Assembly: GCA_905250025.1 (NCBI GenBank)
Contig: CAJNOJ010000028.1
Span: forward strand, 62,001-126,000
Reading direction: 5' to 3'
Length of the DNA stretch: 64,000 nucleotides
From: Adineta ricciae
Lineage: Eukaryota; Rotifera; Eurotatoria; Adinetida; Adinetidae
Shown: positions 1 through 13,800 of the stretch, in pieces
How positions within the stretch are numbered: the first letter of the stretch is position 1
Layout of the letters: the number at the start of each line of letters is the position of its first letter
Position numbers and translations under genes: made by a program
Notes under the pieces: model-generated
Database searches by the model: none
What the model saw: the letters and a program-made list of their open reading frames with translations, nothing else
What the model was told of the DNA's origin: nothing

Positions 1-2180
1 TATTGAATTGAAGCAGAGTATTGATGCTTTGATCATAATGCATAGCAATGTTTCCCAATAGTGTAAATATTCGTTGATGGTGAGAAGACTTTTTGAGCGT
101 CGTCAGAATTTTCTCGCACAACTAAAAAGATTTCTATTCGTCTGATATTGGCGAATGTTGAATTACTTGTTGAGAAATTCGTTCCAATGCAACACATTTT
201 TCATTTGTTAAATTGATTAACAGACCGAGAAGATTCAATTGTCGGTCACTTTCGTCGCACTCGAAATCTTTCAAAAGAACTTGTAACAAGTCGGTTTGTT
301 CAATCGCACATGAACGAATATTCTTTTCCGCACAAAGATTGGTCAGTAATGATAACATAACTGTTCGAGTTTGTTGACCAATTGTTGCGGATTTCTATAA
401 CAAAGTCGCATTGGACTAGTTCTGAAATAAATACGAACTACTTACTAAAACTGTGATCAGTTGTAACAATTCATCTTTATTGGTAAAGTATTGTTTAATT
501 CTAGAAACGAATCGATCGAATCGACGAACAATTGTCTAGTGAATAGATTTACTTGACTTCTACTGCTAAATTACTGAGCAGTTTTGCAGCATAGACTTGT
601 GAAGATTTCTTGTCATTTATCAAATCCATTAAATATTGAATAAATCTAGAAGAAAATTCCTAGTTGGGAATAGACTTTCGTTTCTATTCGTACTTATTCA
701 GATTGACTTTTTGTATCAGTATCAAACGTATGTTTGTTTGGAGTGACGTATCGACAAGAAATTTCAATGCAACTGATGAATATTTGTACTTCGCGAGATA
801 ATTGTTCAGGAATTTACTTTGCAGACATAGTTTTGTATTCTCATCTAAATATCAAACAGTTTTCACAAATATCGAAGTTCGATTCCTACCATCATCTTGT
901 GATATGATAGTCATTAGACGAAACAATGCTTCGGATAAATTCTCGTTTGTGCTCTCAACGATGATCGAATGTGAATTGAACAGATCAAACCCATGATTAA
1001 CTCGAAATGCCGTTCGAGTTGTTTCTAGAAAAGTCACATCTTCAAAGAATTCTCCTTTAGTTTTATTTATTTTTACCGTCCTTGATCAGTTCACATAGAA
1101 GATCGATTCCGCCAACATAGAAAATGATCGGTTGTTGATCGGTAGTTAATTTTTTCAATGTATTAGTTAAACTCATTGGTTCAGATGGATTTTCATTGGA
1201 GAGAAATACTCGAGCCGATTCTTCTCGTTGATGTTTTTCACGCTGTCGTTGAACATCTTGAATGCATTCTGAAATGAAAACAGGCGAATATCTCTTCAGC
1301 GTTTTCTTATCACTCACGAGCCTTCTATCATTCGTCGAGTAGCGATCGGTTCGAAATTTTTAACAGCAATTTTATCGGCTTCAAGAAACTGTTCATTTGC
1401 ACGATCGAATTCTTTCAGATTTATCAAACATTTGCCTTTTATTACATACGCTTTGATGTATGTCGGTGTTACCTACACAATAACTCTATAGAAGCACAGC
1501 ACCATCGTTAGAAATCGTTTACTTTCAATGCCCATTCACAATCATTTATTGCATCTTCATATCGACCTTGCTTCACATAGACTTGAGCTCGATTTGTGTA
1601 TAAAACATCATAATCTTTTTTTACTTTTAAACCCTGCGAATATGAAGAAGTGATGTTTGTCATCGATAGTCAGATTATTTCTTTCGTACGTACTTGCGTA
1701 TAGTACTCAATTGCTTGATCGTACAATTGTTGATGAAATGCATCATTTCCTTTTGCTTTGAAATCATCCGCTAGATTTTTATTTTTTCGACGATTTTCAG
1801 CACGTTCTTGGGCGTCTTGCTCCAATGCGCTCATAAATGCAGCTAGGTTTTGAAAATAAAACATGATTACGGCACGTCCATATAAACCACGAGCTCTTAC
1901 CTTGCGACATTTGATCTTGTGATGAGGGCTGAGAAGGCGATTTATTAATCACAGTACGATCAACACCTGTTCTAGTTATTTGTTTGAGCAAGGCGTCAGA
2001 TTCTTCCATTGCTTTTGATACATCCTTCGCATCGTTGGAAGATAAGTCTTGTACAAGTCGATCTGTTTAATTCAAAGAACACATTTACATATAGAGAATT
2101 GGAAATTTCGTCGTTAACTCACGAATATCATCGACTTTGGAGAGAAAATTATTAAGATCTTCGGGTGACTCTGTAGCCAT
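1..2180 (-). CDS. TTC12: Tetratricopeptide repeat protein 12 (partial, 3' end off left edge)
   Basis: TTC12 is a cytoplasmic TPR/armadillo protein needed to assemble axonemal dynein arms in cilia. The start at 2178-2180 gives [19 protein letters not shown], close to the vertebrate N-terminus. A later exon (about 1670-1850) encodes a conserved region with [19 protein letters not shown] followed by a first TPR ([18 protein letters not shown]). Further TPR and linker exons lie at about 1060-1660, including a [18 protein letters not shown] stretch. Armadillo-like exons lie at about 50-1040, including [12 protein letters not shown] near 300. Short introns separate the exons; the one near 118-167 explains an apparent in-frame stop at 134. 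The C-terminus is outside the window. It is head-to-head with NCAPH, with 196 bp between start codons. The call rests on end-to-end resemblance over several exons; exact splice sites were not all resolved. Confidence 0.88.
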
Positions 2181-2376
2181 GCAATGAGAAGTATATTTTA
2201 AACTGTTCTTACTCCATTACCATTCTGTTTCCACGAACAACAACGCACACGTTGATTCACATTAATTTTCTATTCGATAGTGGCGCTAGACACCGAATTG
2301 GTCAGTTCGAAACGACAAGGCGGAAAGAAAAAGAACAAAGACTAAGCGTTCGCTATTGTCATTAGCATCAACGAAA
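2181..2376. promoter_or_regulatory. Bidirectional promoter region between TTC12 and NCAPH
   Basis: 196 bp separate the two divergent start codons, so both 5' UTRs and both promoters must fit here unless transcripts begin inside the opposite gene. I see no TATA box at a convincing distance. The control function is inferred from gene orientation alone. Confidence 0.5.
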
Positions 2377-4933
2377 ATGCCTGAACCAGCTCCTCGACGG
2401 TACTGAAAAACATTTTCTAGTTCATCCTAATTGTAGAATTTCATTTTAGTTCCTTGGCTGCACGACGACGTACAGCAAAAATCGCTGATTTGGACGATGA
2501 TATCGATGAAAAGGAAAACTCTTTGAACGATAGCCTTACTGGACGGCGTCCTTCACGTGTTTTGAACGGTTCATTCAATGCGATAGATGATCAACCAACT
2601 CAGACACCAAGACAGTTGGTTGATTTGTACCAAAAGACGGTTGAGTTAGCAACCCAAGGAAAAATCAACATAAAAAACGCATTTAATATTCCATTGGTGG
2701 AACGTTTACCTCAAGTTCTGAATGTCATTGCGTTAGACGATAAAGAAAATCATAATCTAGGACCGAATTTCGTCAAGGCTGGATCAGTTATTGATACAAG
2801 GTAAAATCTCTCACAACGATAAACATTTCACCGTCAATTTTGTTTAGTGCAAAGATTTATGGCTATCGTGTGGATGCACTACACACGGAGACTCAGAAAT
2901 TAAGTGGAAACATTCTGAACACTGAAGAAGAAGGAGCTGCCGATGGTGCGACTAAAGAAAGCGATCAAGCCGAAGGTGACAATGACAAAGCTGATTCGGA
3001 TCAAATCGATCCGAAGAAGCCAGTACGTCGTGTTAAAGCGAAAGCGACAACATTTATTTTAACCGACACAACAAAAATCACTCTTGAGCACGAATTTCAA
3101 TTTCGTCCGCTACAATCGCCTAATATGTGCCATTGGCGTGGTGGTATAGGTGCCGACTCAATATATGCTGAAATGGTTTCAAGCACGATGTATTCGTCGA
3201 GTGATTATCCATTGATTGATGGATTTACAAACATGAATGCTCAAGTGGAAGAACAACAAAGTAGAATCGATTCAATTCTTGATCGAACCATTACCGAAAT
3301 GGTTGATCTCACATCATTGCGTAGTGCTATTCGAGGTAGTGAAGGACACGATCACATTCTTGGTAAGGAAATTTCATAGTCCTGAATATGAAGTCCATTC
3401 TGTTTCCTTTTCATAGGAAACCATACTTTACGTGATTTTGTTTTCAATGAAACACCAAGTGGATCATTTATCAATACAATTCATGAAAGTTGTCTTGGTC
3501 AACAACTTGACGAAAGTATGAATCAATCGTATGTCAACCACGATAATGTTGATAATGATGACGGATACAATCATGAAGAATTGATGCACGCAGCTATTGA
3601 TGATCTCAACGATGATCCGTCGCAAGCAAATGAAGTCTTCAAAGATGCATTAACACAATTGAGTTATCCGGATCCATCAAGCACACATTCGAATATTCAA
3701 TCGCAACAATCAACAAATGTAGGAAGGAAATTGTTTATCATCTCAGAACATATCTGCTCTTTTTTTAGTCAAATTTACCATCGACGAATGGTCTTCTATC
3801 CGCGTCATTCATGAGTACAGTTTCATTTGCTGATCAAATGCCTAATTTATTACATCCGAAAGATGGCCAGTCGGAATATTCCTATTTCGATGCTACGAAA
3901 CTCAAATTATTCGCTGGACCAAATATATGGAAATTTACTAATCTATTAAGCGCACCTACACCAACGACAAACACGTCTACTATTCAAGACAAACAAGCGC
4001 CTGCGACACCACATAAAATCGCAAATTTAGCACGAGAGGGTCTTGGTCCTAAACGGAACATTCGAATCGAGATCTCCAGTAACAACTCAGTTGAACAAAC
4101 CATGTTTGGAAACCATCAACATTATGGTCGTGATAAGAAAACTGTTAGTACAAGTCAAAGTTCGTTATTATTACGTATACGTGAGAAAAGTCTGAATCAA
4201 ATGCAATTAGCAAGAAAACTACGACCATTAAGTGAACTCACCAATGCGTATAATTTCCCTGATTTAAATTTTGAACATTTGAACATGATGGATCGTCGAC
4301 GAGATAGACAACAGCTTATTAGACAATATGAAGATCTTAATGAACCAGATTTTCACGAGGTTGATCATCCTCTTGATGATGAAAGTGAGTGATTCAAAAC
4401 GAAAAGACAGTGCACTTTCTTCTCAAAAGAGAACTATCAGTGATATATATCCGTCTTTTTTAGCTGGTCCATTATCATCGATAGATTACGATTTCGCTCG
4501 GCCGGTACACTACGAAAAGATTGAGTTTGCCAAGGGATCATCGTCTGTCAATGCAAAAAATCTCAAACGTCAAATCATTGAAGAGTTCACTCGTCAAAAA
4601 AACGAAAAACAACGTAGTCTGTCACTTGACTCAAGTACAATGAGTCAACAATCATCAGTCTCATCACTACAATCTCAACCACTGGATCCCATCGTTGAAT
4701 TCTCTATTCTATGTGAAAATCTTTCCGATCATGGTCATCTATCATTAGAAACGGATGTGGCATCGGCATTTTATTGCATGCTGATCAATTGTAATGAGAA
4801 CAAGTTATATTTGAAAAATAATTCTCGACGTGATGATTTTGTTATTCAAGATCATCCGTTCGTTGATCAACGTAATCTTTCCACTCTATCCTATTCGTAT
4901 GTTAGTCATTCAAATTTATCGGTGGCCCATTGA
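2377..4933 (+). CDS. NCAPH: Condensin complex subunit 2 (NCAPH/Barren kleisin)
   Basis: This is the kleisin subunit that closes the SMC2-SMC4 ring of condensin I during mitotic chromosome condensation. Six exons can be resolved: 2377-2399, 2450-2800, 2848-3362, 3417-3718, 3769-4384 and 4464-4933. They keep one frame and give 758 residues, normal for the family. Recognisable blocks are the N-terminal segment LVDLYQKTVELATQGKINIK followed by KNAFNIP and AKIYGYRVDALHTE, which bind the SMC2 neck in known kleisins. A highly acidic, Asp/Asn-rich middle follows, and the C-terminal winged-helix region contains FSILCENLSDHGHLSLE. The first coding exon is only 23 nt (MPEPAPR plus two bases). The gene converges with the FAS1 gene; the stop codons are about 100 bp apart. 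Confidence 0.93.
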
Positions 4934-5035
4934 AGTTGGTTTTTGTTTTGTTTTGTTTATATGTATAGTCCGTAGTTATTTTTTATGTGTAAAAGAAATC
5001 AATCGAATGACATGTTTCTGTGTACATAAAATCAA

Positions 5036-8000
5036 TTAAAACTGATGTATTTTGTCGAAAATTAGCGAAATAATAAAGATAATGAACATAAACGAAGAAG
5101 GAACGAGTTTAGATGAATAGTTGGACATGTACATGGTATTGATTGTTTGACCTTGAGATATCAACGGTCGACCGAGAACATAAACAGCATAATTAGGAGC
5201 ATAGACATTAAACGATTGAACCATTGAGTTCACCGATTGATCACCACAACATGTGACAATAAAATCTAAAGAAAATTAGCACAATGATATCGAACGACTT
5301 CGAAGAATCGATTTGACCTACTTTGATATGACATACTTGGAGTATTGCCTAAAGAATAAATAAAAACAGAATTCAACTTCTTTGCTCAACAATACTCTTC
5401 GCTTCTCTCATACCATCGGATTGGGGACCTTCCAATGATTGAACTATAATACGCTCACCAGTCATTGCAGTACATGATTGAGGTCCGCCAGATGAAGCTG
5501 TTGCACCAAAGTAAGTATTCGAACTTGTAAAATAATTTTCTTGTTTACCATTAGATGGAGGTATCATTTGTCGATTAACAGGCATATTCATTGTACGATT
5601 CCACGTATTGTCCATGAATGGTTGATTTGACATTCCCATAGTATTGTAAATGTTATTTTGATTACCAAAATAACTTCCATTAAAACCAGGAAAATATTGA
5701 GAGTTTGATGCGGCGTTGCCATTCATGGCATAACCTGAATTATACAGTTGGTTGTTCGAACCGAACGGAGTCGAAGAAGCTGGATAGCCTCCGTAGGATT
5801 GTTGCTGTGGTTGAAAGTAACCTTGGGCAATATTTGGTGATTGAAAACCTTGTCTGTTCATGATATTCGATCTATTTCGTTGACTATTCATCCAATCTTG
5901 TCGTTTTTGACGGGGACGCTTGAATAAAGCATTTTGAGGACGATTGTAGTAACCGGCTGAACGACGTAGAACATTATTCATGGGATCAAGAAGAACATCA
6001 GCGCAAATATGACGTAGAACAAACTAATCAACGTAAAAACAAAACAAAAACTCATGATCATAGAAACAAGTTCATATAGTATAGAGAATATGTACTTGTC
6101 GTAACAGATTTCCATTCCTTGTCACACCCATAGATTGTAGTGCGGCATTGGTTGGAATAAATAAAGTATACGGACGATTTGATTGTTTCAATTGTTCAAT
6201 AACACCTGTTTGCATAAGTAATTGAGTGAATGCACTGGAATAAATAAAAGCTAGAAGATGATTACAGAGCAAACGAATATTACTTGGCTCCTTGCACAGA
6301 TGTCAAAACACCTTCAATTGGTATTATCATTCCAGATAAAATACCTGAAGTGAAAAATATCGAACTAACGAAAATACAAGCAACTCAATGATCGTACCTC
6401 GAATAACATGCATAACTCCATTTTTTATTGGAAGGTTCGATTCGGCGTTGATAACTGTTGCAGAAAATGGTAAAGAATTCGCTGAGCGACCAATAAGTGT
6501 CACAACTGAAAGCCAAAACACAGAACTAAAATATTTTCATTACGTTTGTCCTACCAGGTCCTCGTGTACCAGCTGACACTTGCGCTCGGAGAGTAAATTG
6601 AGGATCTAGTGTTGGATACGTCTGGTCATTTTGAAAAGTTGCTGAAGTTGGATAAGAAGACGTTTGATAGAAATTTGGATTTGACTGTTGCTGATTCAAT
6701 AGGATTTGCTGTTGCTGGTTAAGTAGCATTTGCTGTTGCTGATTTGGTAACATTTGTGGCGGATGATTTGGTAGTATTTGTTGATTGGGTAGCAATGGTT
6801 GATTTAACATTTGTTGTTGAGGAAACTGTTTTTGTTGGTAGTTTGTATTAGGAGATAGATTTGCTTGTTGTTGACGACGACGACGACGTCGGGGTAGCTT
6901 TTTATCGATGCCTGGGCCAGTTCGCTGAAATTGTGGTATTTGAGATGGTTGCCGTTGATTAAAACCTGCCTGACCAAACGATTGCTGTTGGCCGTTTTGA
7001 AACATACTCTGCTGTGTAAAGTAATTCGATCCCCCTATATTCGATATTTGTGGCTCCACATATATCGGAAAAGGTATGATATGTCGACGTAAGTTCTAAA
7101 ACACGTTTTGTGTATTGATCTGTTTTCAAAGTTCTCTCGTCGATTTACCATGCTGAGTTCTTGTCCGCTTCCCAGTTGTTGTATTAACATTTGTTGAGGT
7201 ATCAAGACCGTAATATTCAGCGAATTTTGAGGATTAAAGATGTTCTGACCCGATGTACCTTGCAATAAATTCATCAGCTCTAAATCTCCGGATTGTTGTA
7301 CGATATTAATAAAATATCTAAATGAACGATGATGAAACAAAACAGTAGAAACATCTCAAATGCTCAGGCTTTTTTTACTGGTAACTTCGAAGCAGTTCAT
7401 CAGAAGCTGGTCGGATTTGAGCAGTGAGTATTGTCGATATTGGGTATACCACACCATTGCCATAGAATCGAATGTCTTCGGGACGTGAAACTAAGATGCG
7501 CGCGACATATCGACCGGATATAACATCAACTACAAGAAAAAATTTCCATTGATAAAAAGTTATCTACCGAAAAGTGAGCGAACAGGACGACAAATAATTA
7601 CCTTGAAATGATTGATCTGGTTCGGTTACTTTACGAAAAGTAATCCATCGATTCGCATTGAAAGTAGACACTTTCTTTGTAGAATCCATTGCAACTGGAA
7701 ACAATACCAAAGGAACTACATGTGCATTGATAAACTAAATTATATTGTGTGAATTAAAGAAAGAAATCTGCGCGATATTTTACTTCGTTGATCTCATTTG
7801 TATTATTGATAGAAGTTTGATCAAGAAGATAACTTAAACTCGAACCCATACTGGCAAACGCTTGATCATTTGGTAAGAACCATGTTTGCTGATTTATTGA
7901 ACGTAATTCTGAGCGAAAGTATTCACTACGCTCAGCCAGTTGTCGGAGACGTCTGATACATTTTAAAATATAACTCAAATAGAACGTGGAAAGAAAAGAA

Positions 8001-9499
8001 TCTTACGAAAATTGCCCATCTTCAAGTGCATCATAAGCAGTTTTATATTGTACCTGGTCACGTCTTTCCGGTGGCCACAAGATATTGTCAATAACATTGA
8101 TCACACCACGACTCATGGGACGTGATTGCAATAGAAAAGCGTTGTTTATCGTTGGCCGCTAAAAGTTAGAATACTATCAAAATGACAATGAAACGATGAA
8201 ATATGAAAGACATCTGCCGTAATCACTTTACTTATTTATATGTAATTTCAATTCTTTCTAGACGTAGTACAATTATTACGTTTGTACAGTGCTGTAGCAG
8301 AAAGAGGGAAGTGTTCATGAGGAAAATGAACTCCATCAACATTTATGAGAGGGTCACAACGACATTCACAACAGACGATAATAATACGTCTCATAGAATC
8401 GAATACAATGGGTAAAAACGTCAAGCACATTTTGTCATATGATATCCTTTCCGTAGTACATGAACTTACCAATACTCCAATCCCAGTATTGGTTGGAAAT
8501 TGCCCATAACCTTGTGGTGGTGGCAGTGGTTGTTGTTGTTGTTGTTGATAATTCGGATACATATTCATATTTGGCATAATTAGACCTTGTCTTGATTGTA
8601 CATTAACATTTGGATTAAAAACGTTACCAAAATAGTTTGTCATGTTCGGTCGAAATTGATTTCGATGTGCCGGAATGGCGTTTCCTACAGAAGACAAAGT
8701 TAAAGCTATTCACTGTCACAAGAGATGCTCATTTACCTTGTCCAGAAAGATGCTGTTGATTTCGATTAAAATTGTCCACTAAACATCGAACACGATCTTA
8801 TACTTTTCCATTCTTCTACTTTACATACCGATGAAGGGATTCATAGGAATATTATTTTCAAATCGATTTGTTTGATTAAATGACGTATGTGTCAACCAAG
8901 AAATTCCACCTGCACCGTATCCTGCATTGTCAAATGTTTCATTGATTTGCGGTCCTGTTCCACCGTAAAAGCCAACACCATAATAGACCTAGAAGAGTTT
9001 GTATATTTCTCTCATTTTCCCTTTTAATTTGCTTCGGTATTCACTTGAAAAGGTAAAGCAACCGTTGGCAGATTGTTTTGAACTCGAATTCCCAGCATTT
9101 GCTGAGGACTTGCTTGATTGTATTTCTCTTGCGCCATACTGAACAACATCTGCTCATCATATCGACCAGGAACAATGTGGTACTTCCAAAGCACGCTTAA
9201 ATCTTCATTTTTCCGATTTAAATTAATCATCGCATCATTGTTTGGTGCGAATATTGTGAAATCATTCACACCGCCCGATGTTTGCTGAGGAAAGAGACCT
9301 TGCAAGAGCATTTGAATATCTTGTTGACGAATTATTTGTTGATAAAACTAGATTTCAATATTATAAAATACGATAAAAGAACCATTTGCGATTAGTAACT
9401 TACTAATGACAAGTCAGGCATCGTTGCAAGGTCTTCAATAGGTCCAGCGAGACAGTATACATGAAGCAGGAATAGAATTAAGCAGTGGATGATATTCAT
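5036..9499 (-). CDS. Secreted, probably GPI-anchored protein with four FAS1 domains and Q/N-rich inserts
   Basis: Fasciclin-like (FAS1) extracellular adhesion protein of the TGFBI/periostin type. The start at 9499 gives a signal peptide (MNIIHCLILFLLHVYCLAG), followed by LATMPDLSL at the first splice donor. Four FAS1 units can be read: domain 1 (about 9350-8130, with DFTIFAPNNDAM and LWKYHIVPG), domain 2 (about 8120-7390, WFLPNDQAFASMGSS), domain 3 (about 7330-6320, ending NGVMHVIRGIL) and domain 4 (about 6270-5060, YTLFIPTNAALQSMG). Domains 1, 3 and 4 are split by long Gln/Asn/Pro/Tyr-rich inserts before the last conserved strand. The C-terminus is hydrophobic (SFMFIIFIISLIF), as in GPI-anchor signals. 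It is a multi-exon gene with short introns. The domain type is secure; the exact orthologue is not, so no symbol is given. Confidence 0.85.
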
Positions 9500-10821
9500 A
9501 GTTCAATTCTGAAAGCAAAGTTAAGAAGTAAAGAACGTTAATTCTGATAATGAGAAAGCGAATGAGAGAAAGAAGAAGAAGAAGAAGAGAAACGTGAGTA
9601 GTGAACAGGTGTAGTTGACCGTACGAAGAACGATGTGACCATTTGACCATGATTAGTCAGCGCAGTTCATCGATATATTTTTCTCCTTCATTCTCTTTCC
9701 AAAGTTCAACTCGAAAAATATAATTGATGCCCGCACATCATTGTCGTTGTTGTCGTTTGAATATAAATGCAATCAAAGGTGTTATTTTGTCAATAATTAC
9801 ATGCACAACAGACAGTACTTTTGTTCGATTTGAAAGAGAGGAATAATGGAGAGAAGAAAAAAAAGAGAAATAATTGAATCAGGCCTTATCGATATTGTCA
9901 TCAAGCGTCCGAATGAGAAGTATATACTCAAACTCATTCTTATCTATTTTCTTTCTTTTTTCCTGTTAGAATACTTGCGAACTGTCATCGAAATCATCGA
10001 TCATATGTGTGGATAAACTCTCGAACATTCCACAGTGCATCTCACGACTTAAAACTTAGGAGAGTTTTTTTTTATTTTAAATACTTCGAAAGGCTATTTT
10101 TGATAAACAATCGTAGAGTTAGAGATCACACCTATTTATTTCACTGATTAACATCGAACCGTTTTCTATACGATATTCAATTGCTTTTCTACATGCCAAT
10201 TAATCTTTGTGATGACCTTGTTTAGTTAGTGTCAAATCGAAAGAGCATCGTTAATATGACAGGTTCGATACATGTTAAGACAACTGTTTTGTCAATGATA
10301 TTTGATCAATAAATAGACGATTATTGGTTCGAATTATGACAAGATTCTTTCTAGATTATCATTTAAAATTATGTATATGCTTGGTACCATTCGATGTTTT
10401 GCATATGTCATGATAATGTTCTTGTTTCAATGCACGATCATGACAGAAAGATATAGGATAGAGAAACTAGGTCTCTGGTAGCATCTATCATCTTGATTTT
10501 CATTCTAATCCACAAACGAGCTAATGCTTGTCGTCCCTAAATCCGTTCTTCTGTTTAATTTATTCCATAATTTCGCACAAAAATAAATCAAAGGACACGA
10601 AATCGCAATATTAACCGTAATAAATATAATACATTAAAGAAAGAAATCGAATTCAGTTGAGACTCATTCACAGACAAACCACTCGACAGAAAAAGAAAAA
10701 AGAATTCTGTTATAAAATGCACGAAACGCACACACGCATAAAATTAAATAAGTTAAGTAAAAGAATTATCCCTTAGTACGAACGAAAGACTGATAAAGTA
10801 AGTAATAGACGTGAAACGAAT
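9500..10821. other. Intergenic region between the FAS1 gene and DNMBP
   Basis: This AT-rich stretch holds the presumed promoter of the FAS1 gene on the right of 9499 and the 3' UTR of DNMBP on the left of 10822. A minus-strand AATAAA (plus-strand tttatt at 10559-10564) lies about 260 bp past the DNMBP stop and could be its poly(A) signal. No coding region or RNA gene was recognised. Confidence 0.5.
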
Positions 10822-13800
10822 TCAAGCTACTTGAATATAATTGGCAGGAACATAGCCCCGTTGTGTGATATCATTGATTTTCTCTGCATACCACCAGTCT
10901 TCATTGCCACCATCGTCCAAACGACGTAAAATTTTCAATCGTTCACCCGCATGCAAAGAAAGGACACCATCGTTGGTACATTCGAAATCATACATAGCGA
11001 TGTAAATCTAAATGAAAGAAAAAAAAGTGAACTGGAAAGATGCTTTTGAAATTTGTGTCTATACCCGTTCATTTTCATTCGACTCGGATGTAATGGATTC
11101 ATCAAGATCAATCGAAGCATATTGATGAGATTCAGTGATTTGATTTAAATAGATTCGTTCAGTTTCCAAACCGTGAGCAGAATTTGTTAAGCATGTTTGA
11201 GGCTCGGTATTGGCTCGCGTTAATGCACGATTGGAATGTTCATAACTAAAGGCTGAATTTATATGAGCTGAAGGTAGAGATGCTCGCGTGGGTATTATAT
11301 CATGTCGAAGGGGAGTTGGTGGTGTATGCGAGAGAAATCCTGATCGATCACTGGATGATAGTGGTATTAGAATTGAGCGAGGTAATAAACCACGGATCAC
11401 TGAAAGCGAAAAGAATACTGAGAAGATTTGATATTCTTACAAATATTCGCACCTCCGTTATCGACAAGCCAGTGTATGTCTATTGGATCTCCGGAATTGG
11501 TATAATTTTGATTGATTACAGCAACTAGATCGCCCTGAAAGAAGAAATTCTTTGATATCGATTTGCCCTCAGCTTAGCGAATTGTTTGAATAATTTCGAA
11601 CGACAATTAGCAAATCGTACTTACAGTTCGAACGCTAATCTCCGTCGTTCGATTATTTGTTGGATTTGGATAATTTCGTATGACAGTGAAAAGATCTCTT
11701 TCCGCATAATTATTTCTTAATAAACGTCGATTTTCATCTGTTTGCATGAGCGCATCCTAAGTTAATCGATCAAATTATTCAAACAAAAGCATTCGAAATC
11801 AAACAAACCTTGTCACCATTATAAACATTACTCATTAGAGAAGAAATGCGAGCAGCCGAGAAATGTTTCAACTTATCCGCAAAATTCTTCGCTGTGATTG
11901 TTAATTGGAACAATTGTTCAGCAGTAGAACTATTCTTCGAAGTGAATCTTTCAACTATCTGTAACCAACTTAATTGCCCCGGGTTCGCTGGTGAATTTGT
12001 CTAGATAAATGAACAATAGAACTTGTATTTACTGACGTTGATGCTCTTACTAGTTTCAACACCTGATGGATATTTGTTTTCATGTGTTGCATCAGACGAA
12101 GATGTCCGACAATGAATGCTTTCAAACATATGCATAAAATTTGACAACTGTGCTCGTATAGAACAGGCAGTTCTTCTAGTAATTGACTGTTTAGTGCTTC
12201 ATAGGTCTTTTTCGCCATATCGAGAACTTGTTTGGCCTAGATTATCGAATTTATAACAGAAGAAATAAAAAGTAAACAAAATACTTGTCGTGACTGTTGA
12301 TCTTTGTTTTTATCATAGGCTGACTGTGCACTATCGTAATCTAATAATTTATCATGTCTTTTCGAGATTAAATTCGATGGTAAAACAAAAAGTTTTATCA
12401 GTGTATTGATAGGATTTGCTACACATGATTCCATATGTGTACACTAAATTACCAAACAAAAACATGACAATGTATCCGAAAGGAAAATCATCTTACAAAT
12501 TCCGTAAATGCACTTTCGAGTAATGCACGTTTTGATCGAGTGAATTGTTGCGCTAGATCGGGCATTTTATCTGCGAGTAATTCTTGGAAATCTTCAGCGA
12601 CGCTCACTTGAGTAACAAATGTTTCCTAGAAAAAGGTATTCCCAAACGTTTATGACAGCAAAACTATCGATACTATTACCTTTAGAGCCTCCATACAAGT
12701 ATACGCATTACGAACAAATATTCGCAGAAATTTATCAATCGCTCGAAATCTTTGTTCTTCAAAATTGAATCGTTCATCCACTGTGTGCGCTGATAGACCA
12801 AATGCACTGGATAACCGCATACTGATCCGTGCTGATTTCTTCCTCATGGTATGCATGTTTAATTTGTACAATTTATTGGTTAGAGCTTCATCTTTCTCAC
12901 GTCGTTGATACTTGGAAACTAAATGAGACGAACGCAATGAACGTGTTTGATGTTCTTGTCGAATCAAATTCGCTGCTGACAATCTCGGCAAAGGTGGCAT
13001 CGATGTAACGCGCCGAAAGGTACTGATATGGTACGGTTCCATGTTGTCATCAGTGACATTGACATTATGTATGCTTTTGACAAGTATATACCGTCTACAT
13101 TTTGTCAAGGCCATTCGAATGTATGTATGTGTGATGAGAGAACAATGTATATAAATGTGAGCGGATGAAATCGAAGATACGTACGTTTTTTTGCTCGAAT
13201 GTATGCGAGTGATTATGCAAAAAATGTTTGTAGATCTCTTTTTTCTCCTTATGTTATTCTCGCATCTACATTTATCCTTTCGTTTTTACCTTGATTCTCC
13301 TTTCTTGAGCCTTTCTTTTGGTTATAAACAAGGACATTGAAATGCTCAAAGTAAATACAAAAATGAACACGTACCTATTTCTTTTCGACGTTTGTATTCA
13401 TTGATGAAATTAGCCATGGTGATCAAATTGGATATCGCTTCTTTCAATTGAACATAATCCATATGATCATTACTCGTGCTCTAAACATTAACGAGAATGA
13501 TAAACCATCGTACCGATCGTATATTTACTTTGAATAATTCATTCAGGATCAATGGATATCGAACAATACGTTGAATAGGACGTAATAGAAGAGCAGGTAC
13601 ATCAAACACATTCGGTTTGAGCAGACGAAGTTTGCAAAGACCATCTTGAAGATATTGTTGAAGTTTTTCATCATTCGAATGCTGAAAATAAACAGCACAA
13701 ACATTCGCTCTAATTGAACGATATGTTGATTTGTCAATAGAATTTACCTTACGTAAATAAGCATGTACCCATTCATGATTTCGACAATATTCTGCGTACA

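Noticed and set aside
10240-10345. GGTTCGA-like boxes suggestive of tRNA T-loops
   Set aside because: No A-box at proper spacing and no cloverleaf could be drawn.
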